Part shown: one piece after another, positions 31,399 through 40,474 of the stretch | Layout of the letters: every line of letters begins with the position of its first letter | Position numbering within the stretch: position 1 is the first letter of the stretch | Notes under the pieces: generated by a model | Seen by the model: only the letters and a program-made list of their open reading frames with translations | The model's database searches: none | What the model was told of the DNA's origin: nothing | Position numbers and translations under genes: made by a program | Origin: Thraustochytrium sp. TN22 | Taxonomy: Eukaryota; Sar; Bigyra; Thraustochytrida; Thraustochytriidae | Assembly: GCA_013306675.1 (NCBI GenBank) | Contig: JABLUY010000081.1 | Location: 1-64,000, forward strand | Length of the DNA stretch: 64,000 nt | Direction: 5' to 3'

Positions 31399-32100
31399 AT
31401 GAAGCTGGCGGCGCGGCGCGCGCGGGCGGCGGTCAGGTCGGGCCCGCGCGCCGCGAGCGAGATGACGCTCTTCGACTTCCGCGATGCGGAGGACCGCGCG
31501 GAGGTGGCGGCCGGCAAAGCGCCCTGGCGCTCGTGGACGGACGCCATCATGGGCGGGCGCAGCAGCGGGAGCTGGGAGGTGTCGGAGGAGGACGGCGGCA
31601 AGGCGGTCTTCAGCGGCACGCTGTCGAAGTATGTGCCACACGGCGCCGGCCGCAGCGGCTACGCGGCCGTGCAGTTCGTCTTGCCGCAGCCGCTCATGGA
31701 CGTGACCGAATACGACGCGCTCTCGCTACGCGTGCGCCTGGACGCGCGCCGCTACGCGGTCAACATCAAGCCGGAGAGCTTCATCCCGGACGATCTCTAC
31801 CAAGGCTACCTCCTGGCGCCAGAGCGCGACGAGTCGTCGCCGGCGAGCACCGGCGGCGACGGCTGGCTCGAAGCGGTCCTGCCCTTTGATGCCTTCATGC
31901 TGCTGGGCCGCGGCCACGTCAAGCACGACCAGCGCAACTTTGACTACGCGATCATGGAAACGCTCGGCTTTATGGCATGCGACTTTGATGGCGACTTTCG
32001 CCTCGAGGTACAGTGCGCGAAGGTCGTTTCGCTCGACTTGGAAGCCGTCGACCCGCGCGTCAAAGTACAGAATTCAACACCCACCACGACGTCCTTTTGA
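31399..32100 (+). CDS. CIA30-family complex I assembly factor (NDUFAF1-like)
   Basis: 233 residues. Family members bind assembly intermediates of mitochondrial NADH:ubiquinone oxidoreductase. The first 20 residues (MKLAARRARAAVRSGPRAAS) are Arg-rich and free of acidic residues, as in a mitochondrial presequence. The CIA30 fold follows: FDF at the start, WTDAIMGGRSSGSWEV (the family's D-x-MGG-x-SS turn), AVFSGTLS, a YDALSLRVRLDARRYAVNIK strand pair, and LPFDAFMLLGRG. Length agrees with compact CIA30 proteins. An internal ATG at residue 22 could give a non-targeted form. Plants and cyanobacteria also have CIA30 proteins outside mitochondria, so location is inferred. Confidence 0.85.
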   Translation: MKLAARRARAAVRSGPRAASEMTLFDFRDAEDRAEVAAGKAPWRSWTDAIMGGRSSGSWEVSEEDGGKAVFSGTLSKYVPHGAGRSGYAAVQFVLPQPLMDVTEYDALSLRVRLDARRYAVNIKPESFIPDDLYQGYLLAPERDESSPASTGGDGWLEAVLPFDAFMLLGRGHVKHDQRNFDYAIMETLGFMACDFDGDFRLEVQCAKVVSLDLEAVDPRVKVQNSTPTTTSF

Positions 32101-32234
32101 AACGCAAACGCGCGTCATGCACCCATCGCGAGCGAGCGCGGCAGCATCTCCAACGTAGCCTCGACGCGTGGTCTTGCGCGGCGTTGTCCTCCTACACTGC
32201 CTCGACACACTCTCTTGCGCGGCGGCGGCATCTC

Positions 32235-32819
32235 TCACGTCGGCTCCACGCGCGGCCCTGCGCGGCCCCATGGCTCGAAGAGCGAGGAGCGCTCGAAGAG
32301 TGCGCCATCATCCGCCCAGCCTGACGTCGGCGCCGGCGCGCGCGGCAGCTTTGGCAAGCGCCGACTCGCCCCTGCCCGGAGCGCGGCGTCCGATGCGAGT
32401 GCCGCCCACTCCTGGCCAAGCTGCTGTGCGTCATGCTGCATCTTGGTCATGTACGAGGCGTGGCCGTTCCAAGGAAAGTCCGCGTCTCTCTCACCCGCGC
32501 AGCGCACCTGCTGCCATAGTTTGATAGCCTCAAAAACCTCCTCCGAGACCTCGCGTAGCTTATTCGCATGCCTGAACCTCTGCTGCTCGCCCTCCTCGTC
32601 CTCCTCGGGCTCGGCGCGCGCCACCTTTTTCTTGCACCTCGCCAGCACCTTCTCCCGCTGTCGAATGAGCGCCACCACTCTCCTCTCTGCCATCTCTGTC
32701 GGGTTCCACTGCCTCTCTTCCCGTGTCTCCTCCCGCTCCGCATCGCTTCGTCCTCGTCTCCGCACGTGCCGCAGCTTTCCGCGCCTCGCGCCTCTCGTCT
32801 TCCGCTGCCTCTGCCTCAT
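32235..32819 (-). CDS. Hypothetical basic protein, about 194 aa
   Basis: Minus-strand frame with gene-like composition ending at 32235. The protein part is convincing: NPTEMAERRVVALIRQREKV, a charged helical stretch with an EPEEDEEGEQQ acidic run, HANKLREVSEEVFEAIKLWQ, then DFPWNGHASYMTKMQHDAQ and a Pro-rich tail ending LFEPWGRAGPRVEPT. The start is uncertain: the ATG at 32819 is the first good one, but the frame stays open upstream, and another frame in 32820-32990 also looks helical, so an upstream exon and intron may exist. No family recognised. It lies tail-to-tail with the CIA30 gene and head-to-head with the UBX gene. Confidence 0.6.
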   Translation of the reverse strand: MRQRQRKTRGARRGKLRHVRRRGRSDAEREETREERQWNPTEMAERRVVALIRQREKVLARCKKKVARAEPEEDEEGEQQRFRHANKLREVSEEVFEAIKLWQQVRCAGERDADFPWNGHASYMTKMQHDAQQLGQEWAALASDAALRAGASRRLPKLPRAPAPTSGWADDGALFERSSLFEPWGRAGPRVEPT

Positions 32820-33146
32820 AGTATGTCGCCTGCGGTTCTGCCTTGCACGGGCCCGTGCATCTCGACCGACCACGCTTCGAGCTTCGCTCCGAGGCGGCCT
32901 TGCGGACCACGGAGCGCGCCCTGATCGCTCTGCGCTGCAATGCACGCAAGCCTTGACAGTGGGCCTGGATCTCTTCGCGGCCTTCCCTGTCACTGCACTG
33001 CACTGCACTGCAGCCTTTGAGTCAGAGCCTGACTCGGAGTACCAAGGGAAAAAACGGCCGGCCCGGACTTCCGGGCCGCGCGCGGAGATCCGGGGCCGCG
33101 GCGAGCCTCGCTCGGCGGCACCGACAGTCCCGAGGAGCCCTGGCGC

Positions 33147-33193
<47 letters not shown>

Positions 33194-33383
33194 AAGAGCG
33201 CGCGGCCCGGAGCGCGCGGCCACCCGGCCGGCCCGGCGCGGCTCGGCGCGGCGTGAAGGCGGGGCGCGGAGGCGCGGATTTGGCCTCGCGGCCGGCCCAG
33301 CGACTCGCGACTCTCTCTCGCAGAAGCTCGCGCTCCGCGCGGCGGCGGCGCGCGGGCGGCGGCGCGAGCGCGGGCAAGGCATC
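32820..33383. promoter_or_regulatory. 5' flank of UBX gene with GCG tract and CACTG repeat
   Basis: Contains (CACTG)5 at about 32993-33013, the words GAGTCAGAGCCTGACTCGGAGT at 33017-33038, and a GGC/GCG tract at 33147-33193. These probably lie in the untranslated leader or promoter of the plus-strand UBX gene. No separate gene is supported. Confidence 0.5.
33147..33193. repeat. (GGC)15 trinucleotide tract
   Basis: About 15 uninterrupted GGC units roughly 190 bp upstream of the UBX start codon. Comparable GGC runs lie upstream of the two ankyrin-TIR genes. Confidence 0.9.
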
Positions 33384-34919
33384 ATGACGTCGCAGGACGA
33401 CGCCATGCAGCAGTTCCAGGCGCTCACGGGCACGGACGAGGCCTTTGCGAGGTCCTTCCTCGAGGCAAACGGCTGGGACCTGGAGTCCGCCGTGAACGTC
33501 TTCCTCGGCGGCGGCGGTGGAGAAGGAGGAGGAGGAGGCGGCGGAGCTGCGGCGGCAGCGGCCGCAGCCAGCGGCGCCGCATCGTCGGGCTCTGGTGGCG
33601 GTAGCGGCAGCCCGGACGCCGCCCTGGTGCAGTCCATCATGACGCAGCACGGCGTGGACGAGCTGACCGCGCAGGCTATTGCAGCGGCCCAAGGCGGCGG
33701 CGGCGGCGGCGGCGCGGGCGGCGATGACGACGTGCGCGCCCCGATTGCGCGCACCACGGGACGGCTCTTCGAGCATGAGACGCAGGATCCTGGGTTTCTG
33801 TTTGGCTTCGGCGGCGGTGGCAGCGGCGCAGCGGCTGCCCCGCCCAGCTCGCAGGTGGCCTTCCGCAACTTCGAGGAAGAGTCGCGGAGATTGGAGGCCC
33901 GCGTCCGTGACGGGTTTACGCCATCTGGGCCGATGCCGATGTTCACCTCGAATACGCGGCCCGACGACTTCGACGAAGACGCGTTCATGGGTGACGGGTC
34001 GCAGTCGAATGAGCCTTTCGAGAAGGACCACGACAGCGAGGGCCCGGGGAATCTGCAGACCCTGTATCAGCCGCCGCGCACGCTCTTATTTCCTGGCAGC
34101 TTTGAGGAGGCCCGCGACAAGGCGCGGCAAACGAAGCGGTGGCTCCTGGTGAACATCCAGCAGGACGTGGAGTTCTTCTCCTACGTGCTGAACCGTGACC
34201 TGTGGCGCGCCGACATGATCGAGGACATCATGATGTCTTCCTTTATCTTCTTCCAGCGCGAGCACAAGGACCCGGCCGCGCAGAACTATGTGCGTCTGTA
34301 CAAACCGAGCAAGTTCCCGCATGTGGGTATTATCGACCCGCGCACCGGCGAGCTTGTGGCGACGCTCAAGTTGCAGTCCAAGGCCACGGAGAAGGACGCA
34401 AATGACCTCCAGGCTGCCTTTCTCGACAAGGTCAGCACCTTTCTCGACACGCACACCATGGCGCCGGCAACATCGCAGACGCCGCCGCCCTTGCTCTCGT
34501 CCGCCACTCCTCCGCCGCCTTCGCCTGCGCCTTCGTCCAACGCTGCGACTTCGACGTCCGCAGCAGCAGCAACAACAGCAGCGGCGTCGGCGGCAAGAAC
34601 CCCTGAAGCAGCAGCGGCGGCGGGTGCGGCGGCGCTTACGTATGAAACGCTCGAGGAGGAGCCCGCCGCCGGCCAAGATGGCGTCACCCAGGTCCGCGTA
34701 CACCTCTTCAACGGCAAGCCGGTGAGCCGCAACTTTTGGCAATCGCAAAAGGTCTCGCAGATCTTCGCCTTTGTGCACTCGCTCGAGCCAGACACCGCTA
34801 CCCGTGCTTTCGACCTCGTCGGCGGCTACCCGCCGCAGTCTTTCTTGGACAAGCAAGAGTCCACCCTGAGCGAGGCTCAGCTCCTGCGTGCCAACCTGAG
34901 GGCCAAATGGGTGGGGTAA
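33384..34919 (+). CDS. UBA-UAS-UBX domain protein (UBXN7/Ubx5-like p97 adaptor)
   Basis: Adaptor expected to bring ubiquitinated clients to the AAA ATPase p97/Cdc48. An N-terminal UBA domain lies at residues 5-43 (AFARSFLEANGWDLESAVNV). A Gly/Ala linker includes a second short UBA-like segment near residue 80. The UAS thioredoxin-like domain spans about 235-355, with PPRTLLFPGSFEEARDKA and LLVNIQQDVEFFSYVLNRDL. An Ala/Ser/Thr/Pro linker leads to a C-terminal UBX domain (about 430-510) starting TQVRVHLFNGKPVSRNF. The usual Phe-Pro-Arg loop that contacts p97 is not visible; the matching turn reads GGYPPQSF. No UIM was recognised. Start chosen by codon bias and domain onset. Confidence 0.9.
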   Translation: MTSQDDAMQQFQALTGTDEAFARSFLEANGWDLESAVNVFLGGGGGEGGGGGGGAAAAAAAASGAASSGSGGGSGSPDAALVQSIMTQHGVDELTAQAIAAAQGGGGGGGAGGDDDVRAPIARTTGRLFEHETQDPGFLFGFGGGGSGAAAAPPSSQVAFRNFEEESRRLEARVRDGFTPSGPMPMFTSNTRPDDFDEDAFMGDGSQSNEPFEKDHDSEGPGNLQTLYQPPRTLLFPGSFEEARDKARQTKRWLLVNIQQDVEFFSYVLNRDLWRADMIEDIMMSSFIFFQREHKDPAAQNYVRLYKPSKFPHVGIIDPRTGELVATLKLQSKATEKDANDLQAAFLDKVSTFLDTHTMAPATSQTPPPLLSSATPPPPSPAPSSNAATSTSAAAATTAAASAARTPEAAAAAGAAALTYETLEEEPAAGQDGVTQVRVHLFNGKPVSRNFWQSQKVSQIFAFVHSLEPDTATRAFDLVGGYPPQSFLDKQESTLSEAQLLRANLRAKWVG

Positions 34920-34960
34920 AGTAGTGGAACGCCATGAACTTGCAATTTTGCAGCGAGCCA

Positions 34961-35023
34961 AGACCATGCTCGCTAAGATCGACCATGCTTGCTGACTTTA
35001 GGAAAGGTCGACCATGCTCGCTC
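34961..35023. repeat. Three copies of GACCATGCTCGCT-like word
   Basis: Short direct repeats in the 285-bp gap between the converging UBX and gamma-tubulin genes, spaced about 20-33 bp apart. No coding potential. Confidence 0.7.
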
Positions 35024-35204
35024 ACCTGAGAGAGCTGGCTTGCCAGCAGCAAACCAGCAAAGCATCTTGAGCTCCCGCATCGACTCGCGCACGCAAAACC
35101 AAGCCACCACCTTGCGCAGCGCTCATTGAGCGAGCGACCCGTCAGCAGCACCCACCCACCATACACAAACTTTGTTTTTTTTCCTTCTTCATCACTGCAG
35201 CCCA

Positions 35205-36757
35205 TCAGAGCGCGTTGACAATGTCACCCGGGGCCGCGGCCTCGGCGCGACGTGGCGGTGCAGCGTGGTCGGCGGGCGCCCCAAGGCCATGGGCGCTGGC
35301 AACGGGGTCCTGACCCCAGTTTACATAGTCGGGCGACTCGCTGGCGTGGTACTCCTCGGCGAGGCTGGAGACGATCTCGCGAGCCGAGTCAAACTCCTCG
35401 AGCGAGTCGGCGAACATGGGCTGCTGGCGGTAGTTCTCGAGGAAGGCGTTGCGCTTGCGCAGACGGTCGTAGGACCGGATGGCGCGGCGGAAGAGCTCCT
35501 TCATGCAGGTGTGGTTTGCGAGCATCATGCCAGAGACCTTGTTCTGCGTCTCGACGTAGGGCGACTTGCGTGAGAGCGCGACCTGGATCGAGGCCGGGCC
35601 CCACGGGATGAAGTTGACCAGCTTGCGCTCCCGGATGCGCTGCAGCGACTTGTGCACCTGGCTCGGGTCCTCGATGTCGCCCTGGATGATGTTGAGAATG
35701 GAAATGTAGCAGCCGCGGCGCGTGGAGGCGGACACCATCGAGTTCTTGGCCTGCAGGAGGCGGCGCATGACGTCGAGCACGGTGGTCTTGCGCACCGCGC
35801 TGGACTGCGACTGCAGTGTGAGCGGCGTGTAGCCGCACATGAGAAAGTGGCAGCGCGGCGTCGGGATGAGCGAGGCCACCAGGCCGATAAGGTCGTTGTT
35901 CATGTACCCCGGGTACCGCAAGGTCGTGGTGCTGGCTGCCATCACCGTGCTGACCAGCGAGTTGAGCTGCGACACGCTCGGGTTGCTGATGCGCAGGCGC
36001 TCCGTCGCGATGCGGTTGAGCGCCGTGTTGTCCAGCACCACTACGCAGTCCGCGTTCAGTGCCAGGCGCTTGAGCGAGAGCAGCGAGTTGTACGGCTGCA
36101 CCACGACGTCGCTGGTGCCCACGCCCAGGCCGGAGTCGTCGTCGTGTGACTGGTTCGGGAATACCGAGTACGTCTGGATCAGCTTCTTGGGGAAGTGGTC
36201 GTTGAGCTTCTCCAGCAGGTACGAGCCCATACCGGAGCCCGTTCCGCCAGCGATGGAGTGGCACAGCACAAAGCCCTCCAGGCTCTCACTGCCGTCCGCC
36301 TCTCGGTCGATCATGTCCATGAGCTCTTCCTGCAGCTTTTCGCCCTGCGCGTGGCCGGACGCCCAGTTGTTGCCCGCGCCGCCGCCGTCCTTGGACACGA
36401 AAATATTCTCCGAGTTGAACAGGTGCCTGTACGGGGAGTTCATGATGCCGTTGATCACGCGCGGCTCCAGGTCCATGAGGATTGCGCGCGGGATGTAGTG
36501 CTCGTCATCGGCCTGATAGAAGAAGACGTCCTTGCGGTCCGTCCCGTTCACCGCGTACGGCTGCAGCACGCCATCGGGCGAGATGCCGTGCTCCGCGCTG
36601 ATCTGCTTCCAGAACTCGCTCGCGACTGCGCTCGCGCGCACAAGCGTCCACTCCGTCAGTTGCCGTCCCTTTGCCTCGCCTCGCCTCGCCTTGCCTCTGC
36701 GCACGTACTCTGGTTGCCGCACTGGCCGACCTGCAGCGTGATAATCTCGCGCGGCAT
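35205..36757 (-). CDS. Gamma-tubulin (two exons)
   Basis: Nucleates microtubules as part of the gamma-tubulin complex at basal bodies and spindle poles. Exon 1 is only 49 nt (36757-36709) and encodes [16 protein letters not shown] plus one base; exon 2 is 36625-35205; the product is 489 residues. The join gives [12 protein letters not shown], the standard start of the family. The GTP signature [10 protein letters not shown] is intact, and gamma-specific strings are clear: [27 protein letters not shown] and [15 protein letters not shown]. The last 40 residues are an Ala/Pro-rich extension beyond the usual end. A naive single frame would start upstream in the wrong frame and miss the conserved N-terminus. 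Confidence 0.96.
36626..36708 (-). other. Spliceosomal intron in gamma-tubulin
   Basis: 83 bp on the minus strand, donor GTACGT, acceptor GCGCAG, phase 1. AACTGACGG about 33 bp before the acceptor fits a branch point. Joining the exons restores the invariant gamma-tubulin N-terminus. Confidence 0.93.
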
Positions 36758-37271
36758 GATGCCGCCGTCGCTGCTGCTGCTCGCGCTGCGCCACGCCGAG
36801 CAAGAGAAAGAGAGAGAGAGCGGAGCTGGCCGCCGCCGATCGCGCCGCCGCGCCCCTGCCCGCCCGCCGCGCGCCGCCGCCGCCGCGCGAAAGCCCCCGC
36901 CTTTGGTTTGGGTTTTGCCGTGGGCTCGCGGCGGTTGCTTCTGATCAAGCGCGTGGCGGCGTGCCGCCTAACCGTCGCGGCCTTCATCAGACTTGAAGTT
37001 CAAGTTCAACTCAGCTTGCCAGCGTCCATCACTGCTCGCTCTCCCTTGCCTTGCCTTGCGGCGGCGTGCGCGCTCCATGCGCTCGCCTTGCTTTGCGTGG
37101 CTCTCGCCGATTGGATTGGCAAGCCTGGCGCCGAGTCCGAGCCGAGTACGAGTTCGAGCTCAAGTTCAGGTTCCAGCTGCAGGAATCCTGAACAACAAAG
37201 TCTTGAGCCAGAGGCCGTGGGCTGGTGGTTTGGCTTGTGGGTTTGAATCGAGAAAGTCGAAAATCAGGTGG
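36758..37271. other. Intergenic region with GAGTCC/GAGTTC words
   Basis: Upstream of gamma-tubulin and downstream of the small Hint gene, both on the minus strand. It includes a GAGAAAGAGAGAGAG run near 36800 and a GAGTCCGAGCCGAGTACGAGTT run at about 37133-37160 related to the array at 8851-9040. No gene or RNA was recognised. Confidence 0.5.
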
Positions 37272-37862
37272 CTAGCTGGTTTCTACCAGGGCTGGTCGCT
37301 CGGCCTCCGGCGCGTCGTTTGCGGCAGGCTTATCGACTTGCTGCAAGGAGCTGTGCACGCGCACGTTCTCAACGTAGAACCAGTGCGAAGGGCCGAGAGA
37401 GAGCGCATAGATGGTGATGGGCTGCTTTAAAAGCGGCAGGCGCGTGACCTCGCCCCAGATGGGCTCCTCGTAGATGTCGGCAAACATCTCGTGCGACCAG
37501 GCTTGGTCACTGAGGATCATGAGCGAGGCCTCAGTCTCGTTGGGCGCGTAGCTCACAATTTGGTCGGCACGCAAACTCCAGAAAGGATGGTCCGAGGTTG
37601 TTCGAAAGGTGGTCCCGTCTGGTAGCGCCACGTTCACGAAGTCTGTGTGCTCCAATCTACGCTTCGCGAGCACTGTCGCGTTGATGACGCGGCCCGTGGA
37701 CTCCTCAAAGGATCTCACATTCTCGTACTTGCGCACGCGCTCGATGAGCTTCCACCTCCCGTCCGCCATGAGCACGCGGGATCCCCTGACGATGGCCGCA
37801 TCGCACTGCGCGCCGCCGAGCGCTGCGAGCGCCGCAGCGAAGACGAGTACCGCCCACGCCAT
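37272..37862 (-). CDS. Small secreted Hint-domain (Hedgehog/intein fold) protein with altered active site
   Basis: 196 residues: a signal peptide (MAWAVLVFAAALAALGGA) followed almost at once by a Hint domain. The fold is shown by RVLMADGRWKLIERV, the block TTSDHPFW (the TxxH motif, T89 and H92) and the closing GPSHWFYVENVRVH. Compared with the large Hint protein at 45619-47424, the first Hint residue, normally Cys, aligns with Ile24, and the final His-Asn pair reads His-Ser (170-171). Both chemistry positions are therefore changed, so self-cleavage as in inteins or Hedgehog is not expected. The upstream Cys20 could be a remnant or a disulfide partner. The role is unknown; it may be a binding domain only. 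Confidence 0.82.
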   Translation of the reverse strand: MAWAVLVFAAALAALGGAQCDAAIVRGSRVLMADGRWKLIERVRKYENVRSFEESTGRVINATVLAKRRLEHTDFVNVALPDGTTFRTTSDHPFWSLRADQIVSYAPNETEASLMILSDQAWSHEMFADIYEEPIWGEVTRLPLLKQPITIYALSLGPSHWFYVENVRVHSSLQQVDKPAANDAPEAERPALVETS

Positions 37863-39024
37863 CGAGCCTGCGCCGCCCTCGCCTCAGACCGAGCAGCGCA
37901 GCCGCAGCACGATGTGATGAGATGCGGCCCTGCCGACCGATGCGATGAGGTGCGGCCCTGCCGATCGGCGAGATGAGATGCGGCCCTGCTGATTGGCGCA
38001 AGGATATCTTGCTTCACCAATGATGGCACGTGCCTAGTTTTGCTAGCCGTTGCGTTTGTGCGCGAAGAAGCAAGGTGAAGGAGACTCACGGCCGAGCCTG
38101 GTGACCGGTGCACACGGACCGCTCATCAGTACCCTTTTTATTTTCGATCCGCCTTCTCGCCGTAAGCGGTAAGGGCCGTTGCTTCCTTTTGGCAATCGCA
38201 CTGTATGACCCTGACCCCGAAGGACGAAAATCCCTCGCTCAGTAAAAAAATTGCTGGCCGAAACGTTCTGTGGTACAAAGCAGCGGACATGGCACTGCTT
38301 GTGGCGGCCAATGCACGCAAGAGCAGCGACTCGGCTCGGCCCGGCGCGGCGCGGCGCGGCGGCGCTGCTTCCGAAGTTCAAGGCCTCTTGATCCACTAAA
38401 ACGTAACGGCTAGCCGTCAGACTTGGCCGCACTGTGAGCAATGAACGAAACAAAAAATGGAACCAAAATTGAAGCAATGTTCCCGCGCTTCTGGTGGGGA
38501 GTGCAAGTCAGGGAGGACCTTGCTCGGGAGGCAATCCCACGTGGAAGCCTGGATCTGACAGCGACTAATTGACTCGAGACATCTGGAAGGCACATGAATC
38601 GTGTAGAGACTCCCCGCGTCGCCCTGCACGTTGCCCGCGCTGACATGCAGACCATTGCAGCAGAGATCGCAGCCATCTGCTGCTCGCCGTCAGCTCCTAC
38701 TGGGACTTGCCGCAGTGCAGCGACCTTATCTGCAATCACAGCTGAGCACAGCCGACCTCGGCCCCGGTGCTCGGCCCCAGCTCGTCCTGAGCGTCCTCGG
38801 CCCCACGCCTTTGCGTCGCCGCTCGCCGAGCCCGGCGTCGCGCCCGTCCCTGATGGGCTTGGTCAGCGCTCTAAGTCCTCGTGAGGTGAGAGCGGCGGCG
38901 CGTGCCGCTTGCGGGCCGATGACGAGGCCACCACGAGCAAACGCAGCTCGAGCGCCGGCTGCGACGGCGGCGGCGGGGATAGCCGGCGACGTATTGAAGC
39001 TCGGGCCTCCGGCATTGAGCCGTC
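37863..39024. promoter_or_regulatory. Divergent intergenic region, Hint gene and ankyrin-TIR array
   Basis: 1.16 kb. Positions 37916-37998 hold three about 27-bp repeats of GATGAGATGCGGCCCTGCCG. From about 38740 to 39024 it is clearly homologous to the leaders of the next two ankyrin-TIR copies, ending in the same GGGCCTCCGGCATTGA-CCGTCATG context. This is therefore the left end of the duplicated promoter unit. No separate gene is supported. Confidence 0.6.
37916..37998. repeat. Three-copy 27-bp tandem repeat
   Basis: Units share GATGAGGTGCGGCCCTGCCGATC-like sequence with small differences. They lie about 55 bp upstream of the small Hint gene start. Confidence 0.8.
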
Positions 39025-39616
39025 ATGGCGAGCATGTCTGACTTAATCAGTGCGGGCGACCTGGCCGGCGTCCAGCGCGCCGTGCAGGAGATCCCGAGCA
39101 CGCTTGATGCTACGATAACCATGAGAGGTAGTACGCCGCTCATGTGGTCGCTGGGCTCTGCATCAGGCGGTCAATCGGCTATCGCCCAATGGCTCGTCGA
39201 GCGCGGCGCCAACCTCGACCTGCAGAATCAGAACGGATGGACCGCGCTCATGTATGCATGCCGAAACGACCAGCCTGAGACCGCGCAGAAGATGTCGAGC
39301 GCGGCGCCAACCTCGACCTGCAGGACAACGAACAATGGACCGCGCTCATGTATGCCTGCCGGTACAACCAGCCCGAGACCGCGCAGAAGATTGTCGAGCG
39401 CGGCGCCAACCTCGACCTGCAGAGCAACAAGCAATGGACCGCGCTCATGCATGCCTGCCGGCACGACCAGCCCGAGACCGCGCAGAAGATCGTCAAGCGC
39501 GGCGCCAACCACGACCTGCAGAATCATATCGGATGGACCGCGCTCATGCATGCCTGCAAGCACGACCAGCCCGAGACCGCGCAGAAGATCGTCGAGCGCG
39601 GCGCCAACCTCGACCT
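39025..39616 (+). pseudogene. Ankyrin-TIR array, copy 1: interrupted ankyrin part running into an assembly gap
   Basis: The start MASMSDLISAGDLAGVQRAV matches the intact copy downstream, as do the 99-bp ankyrin units (module starts near 39196, 39294, 39393, 39492 and 39591). Relative to the other units one base is missing near 39293, so the ankyrin reading continues in another frame after the second module. The sequence stops at six Ns (39617-39622). What follows the gap is the 3' flank of a unit, so the SAM and TIR parts are missing from the assembly. Whether the shift is real or an assembly error at a near-identical repeat cannot be told here. Confidence 0.7.
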
Positions 39617-39622
39617 NNNNNN
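39617..39622. other. Assembly gap (six Ns) inside the ankyrin array
   Basis: The gap interrupts ankyrin module 5 of copy 1 and resumes in intergenic sequence equal to that after copies 2 and 3. About 1 kb of ankyrin, SAM and TIR sequence is probably collapsed or lost, and the true gap may be larger than six bases. Confidence 0.85.
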
Positions 39623-40474
39623 TCGATACCACTGTTTGAATCTGGAAGGCTTTGCCGCAGCAGGTGGCATTGCTTACTTTGATGTGGACGTCCGAGGTCG
39701 CAGTTGAGACGACGCCGCTCAGCCATCCGATCCAGGATCTCTCTGCTGCCACGCTGCAAAGCATCGCTGCATGGGAAATGACAGCGGGCAGGCGTCTTGC
39801 TCGCGAGGCTGCGTGCGTGTGCGGGATGGTGCACGCCGAGACCATCTCCAAGACCAACACGAGCAGCGGCAGCGGTGCGCATGCCAGCTTGACCCTCTCT
39901 TGTGCGCATGCCCCCGCACGCCTCCGCAAGCAGTTCATTCTCCATCTCTTCACGACGCAACTTGACCAGCTCTTGCTGCCGTTGGTGCTGCACGGCACGC
40001 CCCTGCCCACTCCGCACGCGCGCCCTACGCGGCGTCTGGGCCGCCACGCCCTCCTCCGCTCCAGCTTCTTGCGCGAGCCCTATCTGCGCTCACAGCCGGC
40101 CTCGCTCCCGGTGCTCGGCCCAGCTCGCCTCGGCCCCGCGCCTTTGCGCCGCCGCTCGCCGCGCCGGCGTCGCGCCCGTACCTGGCGTGGCTGGCCAGCG
40201 ACTCCGCGTCCTCGTGTGCGCGGCGGTGCACGTGCAGTGGAGGCGCAGGCCGCAGTGGCTGCTAGCGTGGGCCTAGGCGACCGTAGCGAGAGCGGCGGCG
40301 CGTGCCGCCTGCGGGCCGAGGACGCCGCCGCCGCCGGCAAACGCAGCTCGCTCGAGAGCGCGGCCGGCGGCGGCGGCGGCAGCGGCGGCGGCGGCGGCGG
40401 CGGGGGGGAGGCAGGCGCGGCGGCGGGGAGAGCCGTCGACGTATCGCAGCTCGGGCCTCCGGCATTGAACCGTC
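39623..40474. promoter_or_regulatory. Duplicated 5' flank of ankyrin-TIR copy 2
   Basis: Nearly identical to 42046-42922. It ends with a GGC/GCG tract (about 40364-40410) and GGGCCTCCGGCATTGAACCGTC just before the ATG. Open frames across it differ between copies and lack codon bias, so I do not call a gene. Confidence 0.6.

Noticed and set aside
32990-34031. Long minus-strand frames antisense to the UBX gene
   Set aside because: They are mirror images of the GC3-biased UBX gene; the Pro/Gly-rich products are compositional shadows. Only the part ending at 32235 is kept.
37226-37260. GGGTTTGAATCGAG, similar to a tRNA B box
   Set aside because: No matching A box, acceptor stem or anticodon arm at the required spacing.
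38043-38477. Minus-strand frame of 144 residues with many Cys and basic residues upstream of the array
   Set aside because: Codon bias is absent and the region is lower-GC intergenic DNA; no family resemblance. Treated as non-coding.
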